DNA of 64,000 bases, from positions 1 through 64,000 of the forward strand of contig NZ_JOTN01000006.1 in the NCBI RefSeq assembly GCF_000712595.1, written 5' to 3'. The position numbers and the translations under genes were made by a program. Positions 27,470-35,651 of the stretch are shown piece after piece; positions within the stretch are counted from its first letter, which is position 1, and every line of letters starts with the position of its first letter. The notes beneath the pieces are model-generated. The model was not told where the DNA came from. It saw only the letters and a program-made list of their open reading frames with translations, and did no database searches. This DNA is from Bacillus manliponensis. Lineage in GTDB: Bacteria; Bacillota; Bacilli; Bacillales; Bacillaceae_G.

Positions 27470-30400
27470 ATGTGGATCACTTCAGAAGTAGAAGTACCAG
27501 ATGAACTATTTGATAAGCTAGAGCAGAGAAAACTTGTACTATTTGTCGGTGCTGGAGTGTCTATGCAAGGGAATTCGAACTTACCAAACTTTGATGATTT
27601 AGTAGATGGTATTGCACATACTTTATATGTAGAAAAACGCGATATAACAGAACCGCATGATTATTATCTCGGGAAAATAGCGAAGGTGAAGGATGTACAT
27701 CAAGCTGCAAAAGATTTTGTTGATGTGGAAAGTTCGAAGCCAAATCCGTTGCATCGTTCCGTTATTGAATTGTTTTCGAATGATAATGATATACGTGTTG
27801 TGACAACGAACTTTGATAAACATTTTACAACGTTGCTTCAAGATATAGAGAAAGATGTAAATATATATTACGCCCCGGCACTTCCAACGGGTAGAGCATT
27901 TAAAGGATTAGCGTATATACATGGAAATGTAGAACAGGAAAAAGAGCACCTTATTTTAACTGACGGTGATTTTGGAAGGGCTTACTTAACGGAAGGATGG
28001 GCAAGGAGATTTTTAGTCGATTTATTTTCTAACTATACCGTTTTATTTATTGGATATAGTCATAATGACCCAGTTATGAAATATTTAGCAACGGGTTTAC
28101 CACCAAGCACGCAACGCTATGCGTTTGTAGCAGAGGGGGATAATACATATCATTGGGAGCACTTAGGAATTAAACCGATTGTATATCCAAATAAAACAAA
28201 AAACCACCATTCATTGGCAAAAGCGATGGAAAGATGGGCGGAACTTATGGGAGATAATTATATTACGAAACGGACACGTATTCGTGATATTGTTACCGCA
28301 CCACCATCTTTAGAGCAAGAGCAACTTTCGTATATTAAACAGTCTGTGAAAAAAATTGAAACCCTTCGTTATTTCGTTGAATTTGCAAAAGATTATGAGT
28401 GGGTAGAATGGCTTGAGAAAGATGGGCAACTGCGCAGTTTGTTTGTAACAAATTATGAACATAATGAAAAGGAACAAATATTGGCTGATTGGCTTGTTAC
28501 ACATTTTTTAATCACCCATCAAAAAGAGTTTTTTCAACTTATTTATAAAAATAACTCTCATCTATCCCCCTTGTTATGGCATACGATTTGTGCATATGTA
28601 ACGGACTTAGATGAATCAATGAAAGATGATACGTTTGCAAAGTGGGCGTTATTATTATTGGAAACGGCTGAAAAAACAGCTCCTTTTATTGAAAAGCTTT
28701 CAAAGTTACTGAGTCAGTGTATGTATCCGAAACATAAAGAGATTAGTATATTACTATTAAATTTTATTGTAGATGGAAAGTTAAAGCTGAGAAAAATTCG
28801 AAGATGGGAAAATGATCGTCAAGACGCGGTGGAGCTTGAAGAAATGAGTTATATATCTCCTGACATGTTTGCCTATGTGCAAAATGTTTGGGAGCAAAAT
28901 ATGAAACCATATCTTTCTTATTTTGCTCTTCCTATTTTGCAAATGGGGTTAGAGAAATTAAACATATTTATGATGAAACAACGTATTTTACGAAAGAAAA
29001 GTGAATATACGTCCTCTGATTATATGCGCAATAAACATGAGATTGGCTTATTGATGGGGATTGTAAAAGACTGCCTTGCTTATATATGCGCACATGATGA
29101 ACAACAAGCAAATTATTATATTTCTAGCCTCATCCATTTTGACGAACCATTGCACAAACAGCTTGCGGTATATGGGATGAACCAGAGTTGTTTTACGAAA
29201 GTGTATGTGAAGTACGAATGGTTAATGAAGCATCGTTTATTCTTTGATCAATCATGTAAGTATGAAGTGTTTCAACTGGTGCAAAATCATTATAAAACAT
29301 TAGCAGAAGCCGAAAAAGAAACGATTGTTCAGTATGTGTTAAAGCAACTAGACACGGAAGATGATGAAGTTTGTTATGTATTAGAATGGATGCATAAGTG
29401 TGATGAACATAGTGCATGTACAAAAGAAGCATATATGATGATGAAAGAAAGGTGTCCGCAATTTTCTTCAGAGCAATATAATTCATCTGGAGAGAAACAA
29501 GCGATGCATCATATTATATGTGATGTAACACCCGATGGGTTGTTACATATGAAGGAAGAAGCAGTATTGCAACAAATTTTAACATATACAAAAGAAAATA
29601 TGGCTGAGAAAGATCACTTTTTAGAGATGCTTACGAAAGCTTGTAAAACAAATATAGATTGGAGTATTTCTCTCGCATATGAGTGTATGAAATATAGTGA
29701 GGTAAATAAAGAAGTGTGGTTTGTTTTTATTCGGCAATGGCGTAATAATCGGCAGTTAACAAGTGAACAGTTACAGAAAGTTTTACCGTTATTACAGCAG
29801 TTTGTAAGAGTACCGTCCTATCACTGGTTATTAAGCACATTCCTTTACGAAGTTAGCAATCGCATCGAAGAGTTTACAGCGGAAGTGATTCGAGCAGTAA
29901 AACTGCTTAGTTTTTCTGTATTCCCAAACATTATGAAAACTGAGGAGGGAAATCGTGAAGAGCAGATGGATTACTATACCGAAGCGATGGGGCACTCAGT
30001 GGGGAAAATTACATCTGCTTTATTAAAGCTGCTAGCATACGATCATTTATATGACCGTAACATTCATGCGTATTTATATTTGTTTGATGAGCAAATGAAA
30101 AAAAAGTCTTATTATACGAATCTACTAATTGCACGGCTTACGGCGGATTTAACGTTCTTATATCATATTGAAAAACAATGGTGTAGAAAACATTTGCTTC
30201 CGCATTTAGATTTGCAAAAAGGAACAGACGAAATGAAATATGCGTGGTCAGGATTTGTGCACACGCAAATTAATTTACCGTTATTTATGCAAACGAAGCA
30301 CTATATTGCTTATGCAGTGCAGCATTTGTCATTATTACATGACCATACGAAAACAATATTTTTAAAGTGGGCTAGTTTCCTCTTTTTAAAATGTATTTTA

Positions 30401-30952
30401 TATTGGGAGAAAGAAACAGGCTGGGTATATCCTTTGTTTGTAGCAGATAATGAAGAGGATAAACTTACTTTTATGACATGTATACGTGATTATGGAAAAA
30501 CGTTAAGTGAAAGAGAACAGCATAAACTTTGGAGGGATTGGCTGGCGGAATTTTTAATTGAACGACCGAAAATAGGAGCTGTATCTGGAAAAGAATACAT
30601 GATGTTTCTTCGTTTTGTTTTTTGTATGAAGGCCATTACATTAGACGGAATTCAATTGATATTAGAGTATTTACCATTACAAGTTATGCAAGTAGAGCAG
30701 GAAGATATTAAGCAGTTATTTACTGATATATTATATAAAAAAGATGAATTCCCTGACCATAGCAAAGTTTATGCAAGGTTACTTTTAATGTTATTAACAA
30801 CTTTACAGGATGGTCGTTTTTACGAGGAAGAAGTTGTTACATTAAAACAACTGTTATATGAATATAATTTGGAGAGTGGCATGTTAGAAGCAATTCAAAA
30901 CGAAATGATTCGTATTGGAATTGTAACTTCTCATTCAAGTGAAACAAATTAA
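27470..30952 (+). CDS. Large SIR2-domain protein, candidate anti-phage NADase
   Basis: 1160 residues. Residues about 10-260 are a SIR2 domain: LFVGAGVSM (25-32), TTNFD (112-116, Asn114), HGN (His151) and the FIGYSHNDP turn (193-201). The Asn-His spacing of 37 matches the catalytic pair of defence sirtuins. The remaining ~900 residues are helical, Leu/Lys/Glu-rich and without a recognised enzyme motif, suggesting a repeat-like sensor. No transmembrane segment is evident. In defence systems such proteins (DSR1/DSR2, Thoeris ThsA) destroy NAD+ upon phage sensing. It is monocistronic, with a strong TAAGGAGGG site; no partner gene lies beside it. Defence is inference; the SIR2 fold is seen directly. 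Confidence 0.85.
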   Translation: MWITSEVEVPDELFDKLEQRKLVLFVGAGVSMQGNSNLPNFDDLVDGIAHTLYVEKRDITEPHDYYLGKIAKVKDVHQAAKDFVDVESSKPNPLHRSVIELFSNDNDIRVVTTNFDKHFTTLLQDIEKDVNIYYAPALPTGRAFKGLAYIHGNVEQEKEHLILTDGDFGRAYLTEGWARRFLVDLFSNYTVLFIGYSHNDPVMKYLATGLPPSTQRYAFVAEGDNTYHWEHLGIKPIVYPNKTKNHHSLAKAMERWAELMGDNYITKRTRIRDIVTAPPSLEQEQLSYIKQSVKKIETLRYFVEFAKDYEWVEWLEKDGQLRSLFVTNYEHNEKEQILADWLVTHFLITHQKEFFQLIYKNNSHLSPLLWHTICAYVTDLDESMKDDTFAKWALLLLETAEKTAPFIEKLSKLLSQCMYPKHKEISILLLNFIVDGKLKLRKIRRWENDRQDAVELEEMSYISPDMFAYVQNVWEQNMKPYLSYFALPILQMGLEKLNIFMMKQRILRKKSEYTSSDYMRNKHEIGLLMGIVKDCLAYICAHDEQQANYYISSLIHFDEPLHKQLAVYGMNQSCFTKVYVKYEWLMKHRLFFDQSCKYEVFQLVQNHYKTLAEAEKETIVQYVLKQLDTEDDEVCYVLEWMHKCDEHSACTKEAYMMMKERCPQFSSEQYNSSGEKQAMHHIICDVTPDGLLHMKEEAVLQQILTYTKENMAEKDHFLEMLTKACKTNIDWSISLAYECMKYSEVNKEVWFVFIRQWRNNRQLTSEQLQKVLPLLQQFVRVPSYHWLLSTFLYEVSNRIEEFTAEVIRAVKLLSFSVFPNIMKTEEGNREEQMDYYTEAMGHSVGKITSALLKLLAYDHLYDRNIHAYLYLFDEQMKKKSYYTNLLIARLTADLTFLYHIEKQWCRKHLLPHLDLQKGTDEMKYAWSGFVHTQINLPLFMQTKHYIAYAVQHLSLLHDHTKTIFLKWASFLFLKCILYWEKETGWVYPLFVADNEEDKLTFMTCIRDYGKTLSEREQHKLWRDWLAEFLIERPKIGAVSGKEYMMFLRFVFCMKAITLDGIQLILEYLPLQVMQVEQEDIKQLFTDILYKKDEFPDHSKVYARLLLMLLTTLQDGRFYEEEVVTLKQLLYEYNLESGMLEAIQNEMIRIGIVTSHSSETN

Positions 30953-30995
30953 TTTTTTGTTGGAATTAAAATTCTGAAATTTCTAAAGAAAACAA

Positions 30996-31025
30996 TTGAC
31001 ATTTTTTAACGGAGCATTTTATAAT
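30996..31025 (+). promoter_or_regulatory. SigA promoter of the T-box/aroA unit
   Basis: Consensus TTGACA (30996-31001) and TATAAT (31020-31025) with 18-bp spacing; transcription should start near 31032, just before the T-box leader. Confidence 0.85.
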
Positions 31026-31035
31026 ACAAATCATA

Positions 31036-31283
31036 TTAAGGGAAATGCAGAGAAGGGATCACAGTAGTATTTTTTCTTCTGTATACAGAGAGCTGATGGT
31101 TGGTGTGAATCAGCACAAGAAGAAATACGAATTTCAATCCTGGAGCACCTTTTTCGAACGGTTTTGTAGGAAAAGGCGGTCATATGATCGTTAACAAAAA
31201 GAGAGGTAGACATATATGTCTGCAACTAGGGTGGTACCGCGATACTTATCGTCCCTACTGATTCGATCAGTAGGGACTTTTTG
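31036..31283 (+). promoter_or_regulatory. T-box leader riboswitch (probable tRNA-Phe specifier)
   Basis: The T-box sequence AGGGTGGTACCGCG is at 31228-31241. Stem I shows CAGTAG on the 5' side and AGAGAGCTGATGGTTGGTGTGA distal elements. The terminator is GTCCCTACTGAT / ATCAGTAGGGAC followed by TTTTT (31251-31282). Pairing GTATTT with AAATAC and GGAT with ATCC leaves GAATTTCA (about 31129-31136) as the specifier strand, read as UUC (or UUU), both Phe. Uncharged tRNA would stabilise the antiterminator and switch on the downstream aromatic biosynthesis gene. Confidence 0.88.
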
Positions 31284-31388
31284 TATATATAGGGCAATGA
31301 ACAGAGAACTGGTAAGGTGTGAGAGCCAGTATACAAATGAGAAATCGTTACCATATTTTCAAGAAAGAACAAAGGGGGATTATGGAAA

Positions 31389-32468
31389 ATGGCGAATCAC
31401 GAGTTAGATCAATTACGAAAACAAGTAGATGACATTAACTTGCAGTTATTACAATTATTAAATAAGCGTGCAAAAGTGGTGCAACAAATTGGAGAACAAA
31501 AGAAGCTGCAAGGAACAAAACGATTTGATCCTGTGCGTGAACGTGAAGTGTTAAATATGATTGCAGACAATAATGAAGGACCATTTGAAACATCAACGCT
31601 GCAGTATATTTTCAAAACGATTTTTAAAGCGAGCTTAGAATTGCAAGAAGATGATCACCGAAAAGCATTGTTAGTCTCTCGTAAAAAGAAACAGGAAAAT
31701 ACAGTTGTTGAAGTAAAAGGGGAGTTGTTAGGAAACGGTGTACAAACGTTTATTATGGGGCCTTGTGCAGTAGAAAGTTTAGAACAAGTTCGCCAAGTTG
31801 CAGAGGCGATGAAAAAACAAGGTTTAAAACTAATGCGAGGCGGAGCATTTAAACCGAGAACATCTCCGTATGATTTCCAAGGGCTAGGTGTGGAAGGGTT
31901 ACACATTTTAAGGCAAGTAGCTGATGAACTTGACTTAGCTGTTATTAGTGAAATTTTAAATCCAAATGATGTGGAAATGGCACTTGATTATGTTGATGTC
32001 ATTCAAATAGGTGCGCGCAATATGCAAAACTTTGAATTATTACGTGCCGTTGGAAAAGTAAACAAACCAGTGTTATTAAAGCGTGGATTATCAGCAACGA
32101 TTGAAGAGTTTATGAATGCAGCAGAATACATTATTGCACAGGGCAATGATCAAATTATTTTATGTGAGCGCGGTATTCGCACATATGAAAAAGCGACGCG
32201 TAATACGCTAGATATTTCAGCAGTACCGATTTTAAAGAAAGAAACACATTTACCAGTTGTTGTTGATGTCACGCATTCAACAGGGCGCCGGGATTTATTA
32301 TTACCAACTGCAAAAGCAGCACTTGCAATTGGAGCAGATGCAGTCATGGCAGAAGTGCATCCAGACCCAGCAGTTGCTTTATCAGATTCGGCGCAGCAAA
32401 TGGATATCCCACAGTTCCATGCATTTATGGAGGAATTGAAAGCTTTTACAAATAAGGTGAAATTATAA
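31389..32468 (+). CDS. aroA: DAHP synthase / chorismate mutase (bifunctional)
   Basis: 359 residues. Residues 1-90 are an AroQ-type chorismate mutase ([30 protein letters not shown]); residues about 105-359 are a class I-beta DAHP synthase ([52 protein letters not shown]). It makes DAHP from PEP and erythrose-4-phosphate at the entry to aromatic amino acid synthesis; the mutase domain senses chorismate/prephenate. The symbol follows B. subtilis usage (aroA there, not EPSP synthase). Expression is controlled by the upstream T-box. Confidence 0.95.
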   Translation: MANHELDQLRKQVDDINLQLLQLLNKRAKVVQQIGEQKKLQGTKRFDPVREREVLNMIADNNEGPFETSTLQYIFKTIFKASLELQEDDHRKALLVSRKKKQENTVVEVKGELLGNGVQTFIMGPCAVESLEQVRQVAEAMKKQGLKLMRGGAFKPRTSPYDFQGLGVEGLHILRQVADELDLAVISEILNPNDVEMALDYVDVIQIGARNMQNFELLRAVGKVNKPVLLKRGLSATIEEFMNAAEYIIAQGNDQIILCERGIRTYEKATRNTLDISAVPILKKETHLPVVVDVTHSTGRRDLLLPTAKAALAIGADAVMAEVHPDPAVALSDSAQQMDIPQFHAFMEELKAFTNKVKL

Positions 32469-32496
32469 TATGTGTGAGAAATGGTTTATATTTATT

Positions 32497-32528
32497 GTCC
32501 CTGCTGGTAAAACCAGTGGGGATTTTTA
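32497..32528 (+). terminator. Terminator of aroA
   Basis: GTCCCTGCTGGT / ACCAGTGGGGAT, short loop, TTTTT tail. It resembles the T-box terminator upstream in sequence. Confidence 0.8.
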
Positions 32529-32676
32529 TTGAAGGCACATGAAGTAAGACTAAAAGTGATTAGAAATATTTGCCGAAGGAGAGCCTTTAAGGTTATTATA
32601 GACATATTAAGTCTTTAATTAAAGTGACCCGCATATCATAAAGTATGCAAAATTTGCAATTAGGGGGTTAGTGAGT

Positions 32677-33273
32677 ATGGTAAATACATGGCATGAACGT
32701 TTTAAGTGTAAAGAATATTGGTATGGCGAGGAAGCGAATATTTTCATTCAGCAACAAGCTTCTCAATTAGAAAAATCCCAAAATGTAATTGCCTTTGCAG
32801 AAGGAGAAGGAAGAAATGCTGTTTTTCTAGCAACACGAGGTCATGAGGTAACAGCAATTGATTATGCAGAAAGTGGTTTGCAAAAAACAAAAACGTTAGC
32901 GCAAAAGCATGACGTCGACGTGCATACAAAAAAGATCGATTTGTTAGCGGATAACGTACCACATGAAGAATATGAAGCAGCAATAATGGTGTTTGGACAT
33001 TTTCATAAAGATGACCAAAAAACGGTTTTCGATAAGATGAAGCATGCTGTAAAGCCTGGTGGAATGATTATGCTTGAAGTGTACTCTGAAAATCAAATGG
33101 ATTACGGTACAGGTGGCCCAAAAGATATTGATATGCTTTATGATCCAAGCGACATTCTTACTTGGTGTGAAGGGCATAAAGTAATCCATTTCTTCTACGG
33201 AGAACAAGAGCGAGTGGAAGGAAAAGGACACACTGGATTAGCTCATGTTATTCAGCTTGTGTTAACGAAATAA
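32677..33273 (+). CDS. Class I SAM-dependent methyltransferase (TehB-like)
   Basis: 198 residues. Motif I is AEGEGRNAVFLATRGHEVTAIDYAE (about 42-66), where the usual D-x-G-C-G is replaced by F-A-E-G-E-G, a known variant in this group. The later AVKPGGMIMLEVYSENQ is motif IV. It resembles TehB/tellurite-type methyltransferases of Bacillus. The ATG at 32677 lies 9 nt after GGGGG; the GTG at 32671 is too close. Substrate unknown. Confidence 0.83.
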   Translation: MVNTWHERFKCKEYWYGEEANIFIQQQASQLEKSQNVIAFAEGEGRNAVFLATRGHEVTAIDYAESGLQKTKTLAQKHDVDVHTKKIDLLADNVPHEEYEAAIMVFGHFHKDDQKTVFDKMKHAVKPGGMIMLEVYSENQMDYGTGGPKDIDMLYDPSDILTWCEGHKVIHFFYGEQERVEGKGHTGLAHVIQLVLTK

Positions 33274-33359
33274 AGTCTTCTGCACCATAGATAGAAAAAG
33301 AACTAGCAAAAGTAACGTGTTTGGTTCAGAGGAAGAAAATATTAAATAGCAACACAATG

Positions 33360-33398
33360 GGAGGTAAAGATCGTAAATGATTTGGTACCTCCTTTTTT
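33360..33398 (+). terminator. Terminator of the methyltransferase gene
   Basis: GGAGGTA / TACCTCC with a 19-nt loop and TTTTTT tail. Confidence 0.7.
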
Positions 33399-33399
33399 A

Positions 33400-33607
33400 T
33401 TGTTATATCAATGTTTCTTTCGCTTTAGCCTTGGAATTAGCATATAAATTCGTACATCAATTAGCAAAAGTACAAAAATTATGTGCCTTTGCTAATTTTT
33501 GTGCTAAATGCAGTACTAATTGGCTGGACAGTATTTAGTTAACAGGATTTGATAAGGAATAATAAGTGGGGAACAATATTCGGAAATGTAAATAAGAGGT
33601 GAACTTA
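33400..33607. other. Intergenic region with a second hairpin
   Basis: No gene seen. AATTAGCAAA (33459-33468) and TTTGCTAATT (33488-33497) form a 10-bp stem followed by TTTG, a second terminator-like or processing hairpin. The leader of the next gene follows. Confidence 0.45.
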
Positions 33608-34018
33608 TTGGTTAAACATTATTTTATCTTAGTTGGATTTTTATTATCTGTTATTACTCCTTTCCAAACAGTTAGCGCAGAAAAGGTTTCAAAATGGGAA
33701 GATTGGTATGTAACAACAGAGAATATCGTTTCAGATATTGTATTTCCTGCCATTGATAAAAGGGTAATAGAAGAATATGGAGGAAAAGAATCTTCTGGTT
33801 TTGGTTGGCGTTGGGAAAGAATAGTTGGTATCACTTATAATAGTAATCATTCTTATGATGTTGCTGTAAAAATCCAAGTTTCTTCTGATAATAAATCATT
33901 TAGCTATGCAGAGGACTTAGTGAAAGTAAGAGTGTATCCATCTTGTGACAGCCCTAAAATTGGTTGCAAACACGATTTTAAAGTAGAAATATTAGATTAC
34001 AAGCATTTGTCTCAATAA
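33608..34018 (+). CDS. Secreted DUF3888-type protein
   Basis: About 136 residues. The N-terminus is a Sec signal peptide ending VSA-EK (about residues 1-25). The mature part, ENIVSDIVFPAIDKRVIEEYGG followed by a WRWERIVGITYNSNHSYDVAVKIQV strand region, resembles the DUF3888 family common in the B. cereus group. Two Cys (CDSPKIGC) near the end could form a disulfide. Start: TTG at 33608 with AAGAGGTG 6-7 nt upstream, preferred over the GTG at 33599. Function unknown; exported. Confidence 0.7.
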   Translation: MVKHYFILVGFLLSVITPFQTVSAEKVSKWEDWYVTTENIVSDIVFPAIDKRVIEEYGGKESSGFGWRWERIVGITYNSNHSYDVAVKIQVSSDNKSFSYAEDLVKVRVYPSCDSPKIGCKHDFKVEILDYKHLSQ

Positions 34019-34052
34019 GAGATTTTTTGAAATATACGATACCTATATGATA

Positions 34053-34085
34053 AAAGGGTAGCTAAATCGCTATCCCTTTGGTTTA
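34053..34085 (+). terminator. Hairpin terminator
   Basis: AAAGGGTAGC / GCTATCCCTTT with a 6-nt loop; the T tail is interrupted (GGTTTACT). Confidence 0.55.
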
Positions 34086-34263
34086 CTATTTGTTTTACTT
34101 TTTGCTGTTTTCTCTCTATCAATTGAACCTGTTATTAGAAAAGGTGAGTTCTTTTTGTTTGTTGTAAACTATAAAAGTTTGAATTTTTCATGTATTTAGA
34201 TTATGTGTGATATAGTAAGTATGATATATACGGTTTTGAAAAGGTTTATAGGGGGAAGAGGAA

Positions 34264-35436
34264 ATGACGGTCATTCGTTTAGCAGAAGCGCATTATAAAG
34301 AAGCAGTCCATTTATCTGAATATGCGTTTCAGAATAAAGTCTCAGCAGAAGAGGTTGAAAGACGCAAGGAACATTATAAAAAATATCATGAGCTGTTTGG
34401 AATATTAGATGAACAGAAGCTTGCGGCGAAGTTACATCTCGTTCCGCTAGAAGTATATATTGGGGAACAAAAGTATAAAATGGGCGGAATTGCAGGAGTT
34501 GCAACATATCCAGAGTATAGAAGAAAAGGATATGTAAAAGAACTATTACAACATACACTGAAAACGATGAAAGATGAAGGTTACAGTATGTCCATGCTGT
34601 ATCCATTTTCTGTATCATTTTACCGTAAGTACGGCTGGGAGCTATATACAGATCGCCACGTATACACGCTAACAAAACATGATTTAATGAAACATGCAGA
34701 TGTAAAAGGAACAGTGAGACGTTTTCAAAAAGAAACACATCACGAAGACATTGAGCTTGTATATGAACAGTTTGCAAAGCGCTATGAAGGAATGTTAGTA
34801 CGAAGTAAAGATTGGTGGATGCATTCAGTATATGATGATCTTCACGCAGCAATTTATTATACAAAGCAAAATGAACCAATTGGTTACATATTATATGAAA
34901 TAAAAGACTACAAAATGAAAGTAGAGGAATTTGTACCATTAAGTCGTGAAGCAAGAAGTGGATTATGGAACTTTATATGTCAACACGACTCTATGCTAAA
35001 TGAAGTAGAGATGATTGTTCATGAAAAGGAACCATTACCATATACATTACAAGAGCCGCGTATTAAAGCAGAAAAGAAGCCATACTTCATGGCACGTATT
35101 GTTGATGTAGAGAGGTTTTTACAGCAATATTCCTTCGAAAGTGGAAGTGAAGGAACAGAAGTGATTTTACATATTACAGATTCATTTGCAGACTGGAACA
35201 ACAAAACAGTTATATGTAAAAACGGAGAAGTTGTTGTGTTACATGAAGACGAAGCCAAGCAGTTACAAGATAAAGGGTTACATGTAAACATTAATACATT
35301 ATCAACAATGCTGCTTGGCTACAAACGCCCGTTAGAACTTTATGAAATTGGAGCTATTGTAGGGGAAGAGGAAATTGTTCAACAGTTAGAGAGTCTTATT
35401 GCGCTGCGTCAGCCGTTTTTATATGACTTCTTTTAA
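34264..35436 (+). CDS. Eis-like GNAT acetyltransferase with SCP2-type C-terminus
   Basis: 390 residues in the three-part Eis architecture: a GNAT domain with GIAGVATYPEYRRKGYVKELL (about 78-98), a second degenerate GNAT domain (about 150-280) and a C-terminal sterol-carrier-like domain (about 285-390) with ITDSFADWNNKTVICKNGE. The Tyr-rich segment SFYRKYGWELY follows the first domain as in Eis. Related enzymes acetylate amines, including aminoglycosides at several positions. Start after GGGGGAAGAGG. Monocistronic with terminator. Confidence 0.85.
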   Translation: MTVIRLAEAHYKEAVHLSEYAFQNKVSAEEVERRKEHYKKYHELFGILDEQKLAAKLHLVPLEVYIGEQKYKMGGIAGVATYPEYRRKGYVKELLQHTLKTMKDEGYSMSMLYPFSVSFYRKYGWELYTDRHVYTLTKHDLMKHADVKGTVRRFQKETHHEDIELVYEQFAKRYEGMLVRSKDWWMHSVYDDLHAAIYYTKQNEPIGYILYEIKDYKMKVEEFVPLSREARSGLWNFICQHDSMLNEVEMIVHEKEPLPYTLQEPRIKAEKKPYFMARIVDVERFLQQYSFESGSEGTEVILHITDSFADWNNKTVICKNGEVVVLHEDEAKQLQDKGLHVNINTLSTMLLGYKRPLELYEIGAIVGEEEIVQQLESLIALRQPFLYDFF

Positions 35437-35440
35437 AACG

Positions 35441-35475
35441 AGAGAGACCTTTATTCGAAGGTCTCTCTTATTTTA
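35441..35475 (+). terminator. Terminator of the Eis-like gene
   Basis: AGAGAGACCTT / AAGGTCTCTCT, 6-nt loop, TATTTTAT tail. Confidence 0.85.
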
Positions 35476-35651
35476 TGTATTTTTCTTTCGGTAAAACTGT
35501 TTTGCTCGTATGAAAGTGTTTGAGAAATATATAATCTAAGGTTGTTTTAGTCTTGAGTTTTGTTTATCGAAATATAATAGAGATGGAACAACGAAGTAAA
35601 TAAGGAATGATTAATGACGTGTGAATGACGATATTTAAAGGGGATGTTCAT

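Noticed and set aside
31216-31407. Plus-strand frame of 63 codons
   Set aside because: It lies over the T-box antiterminator and aroA leader; no ribosome site and no protein-like character.
34271-34954. 227-codon open frame antisense to the Eis-like gene
   Set aside because: Shadow of a highly biased gene; hydrophobic, His/Leu-rich composition, no ribosome site.
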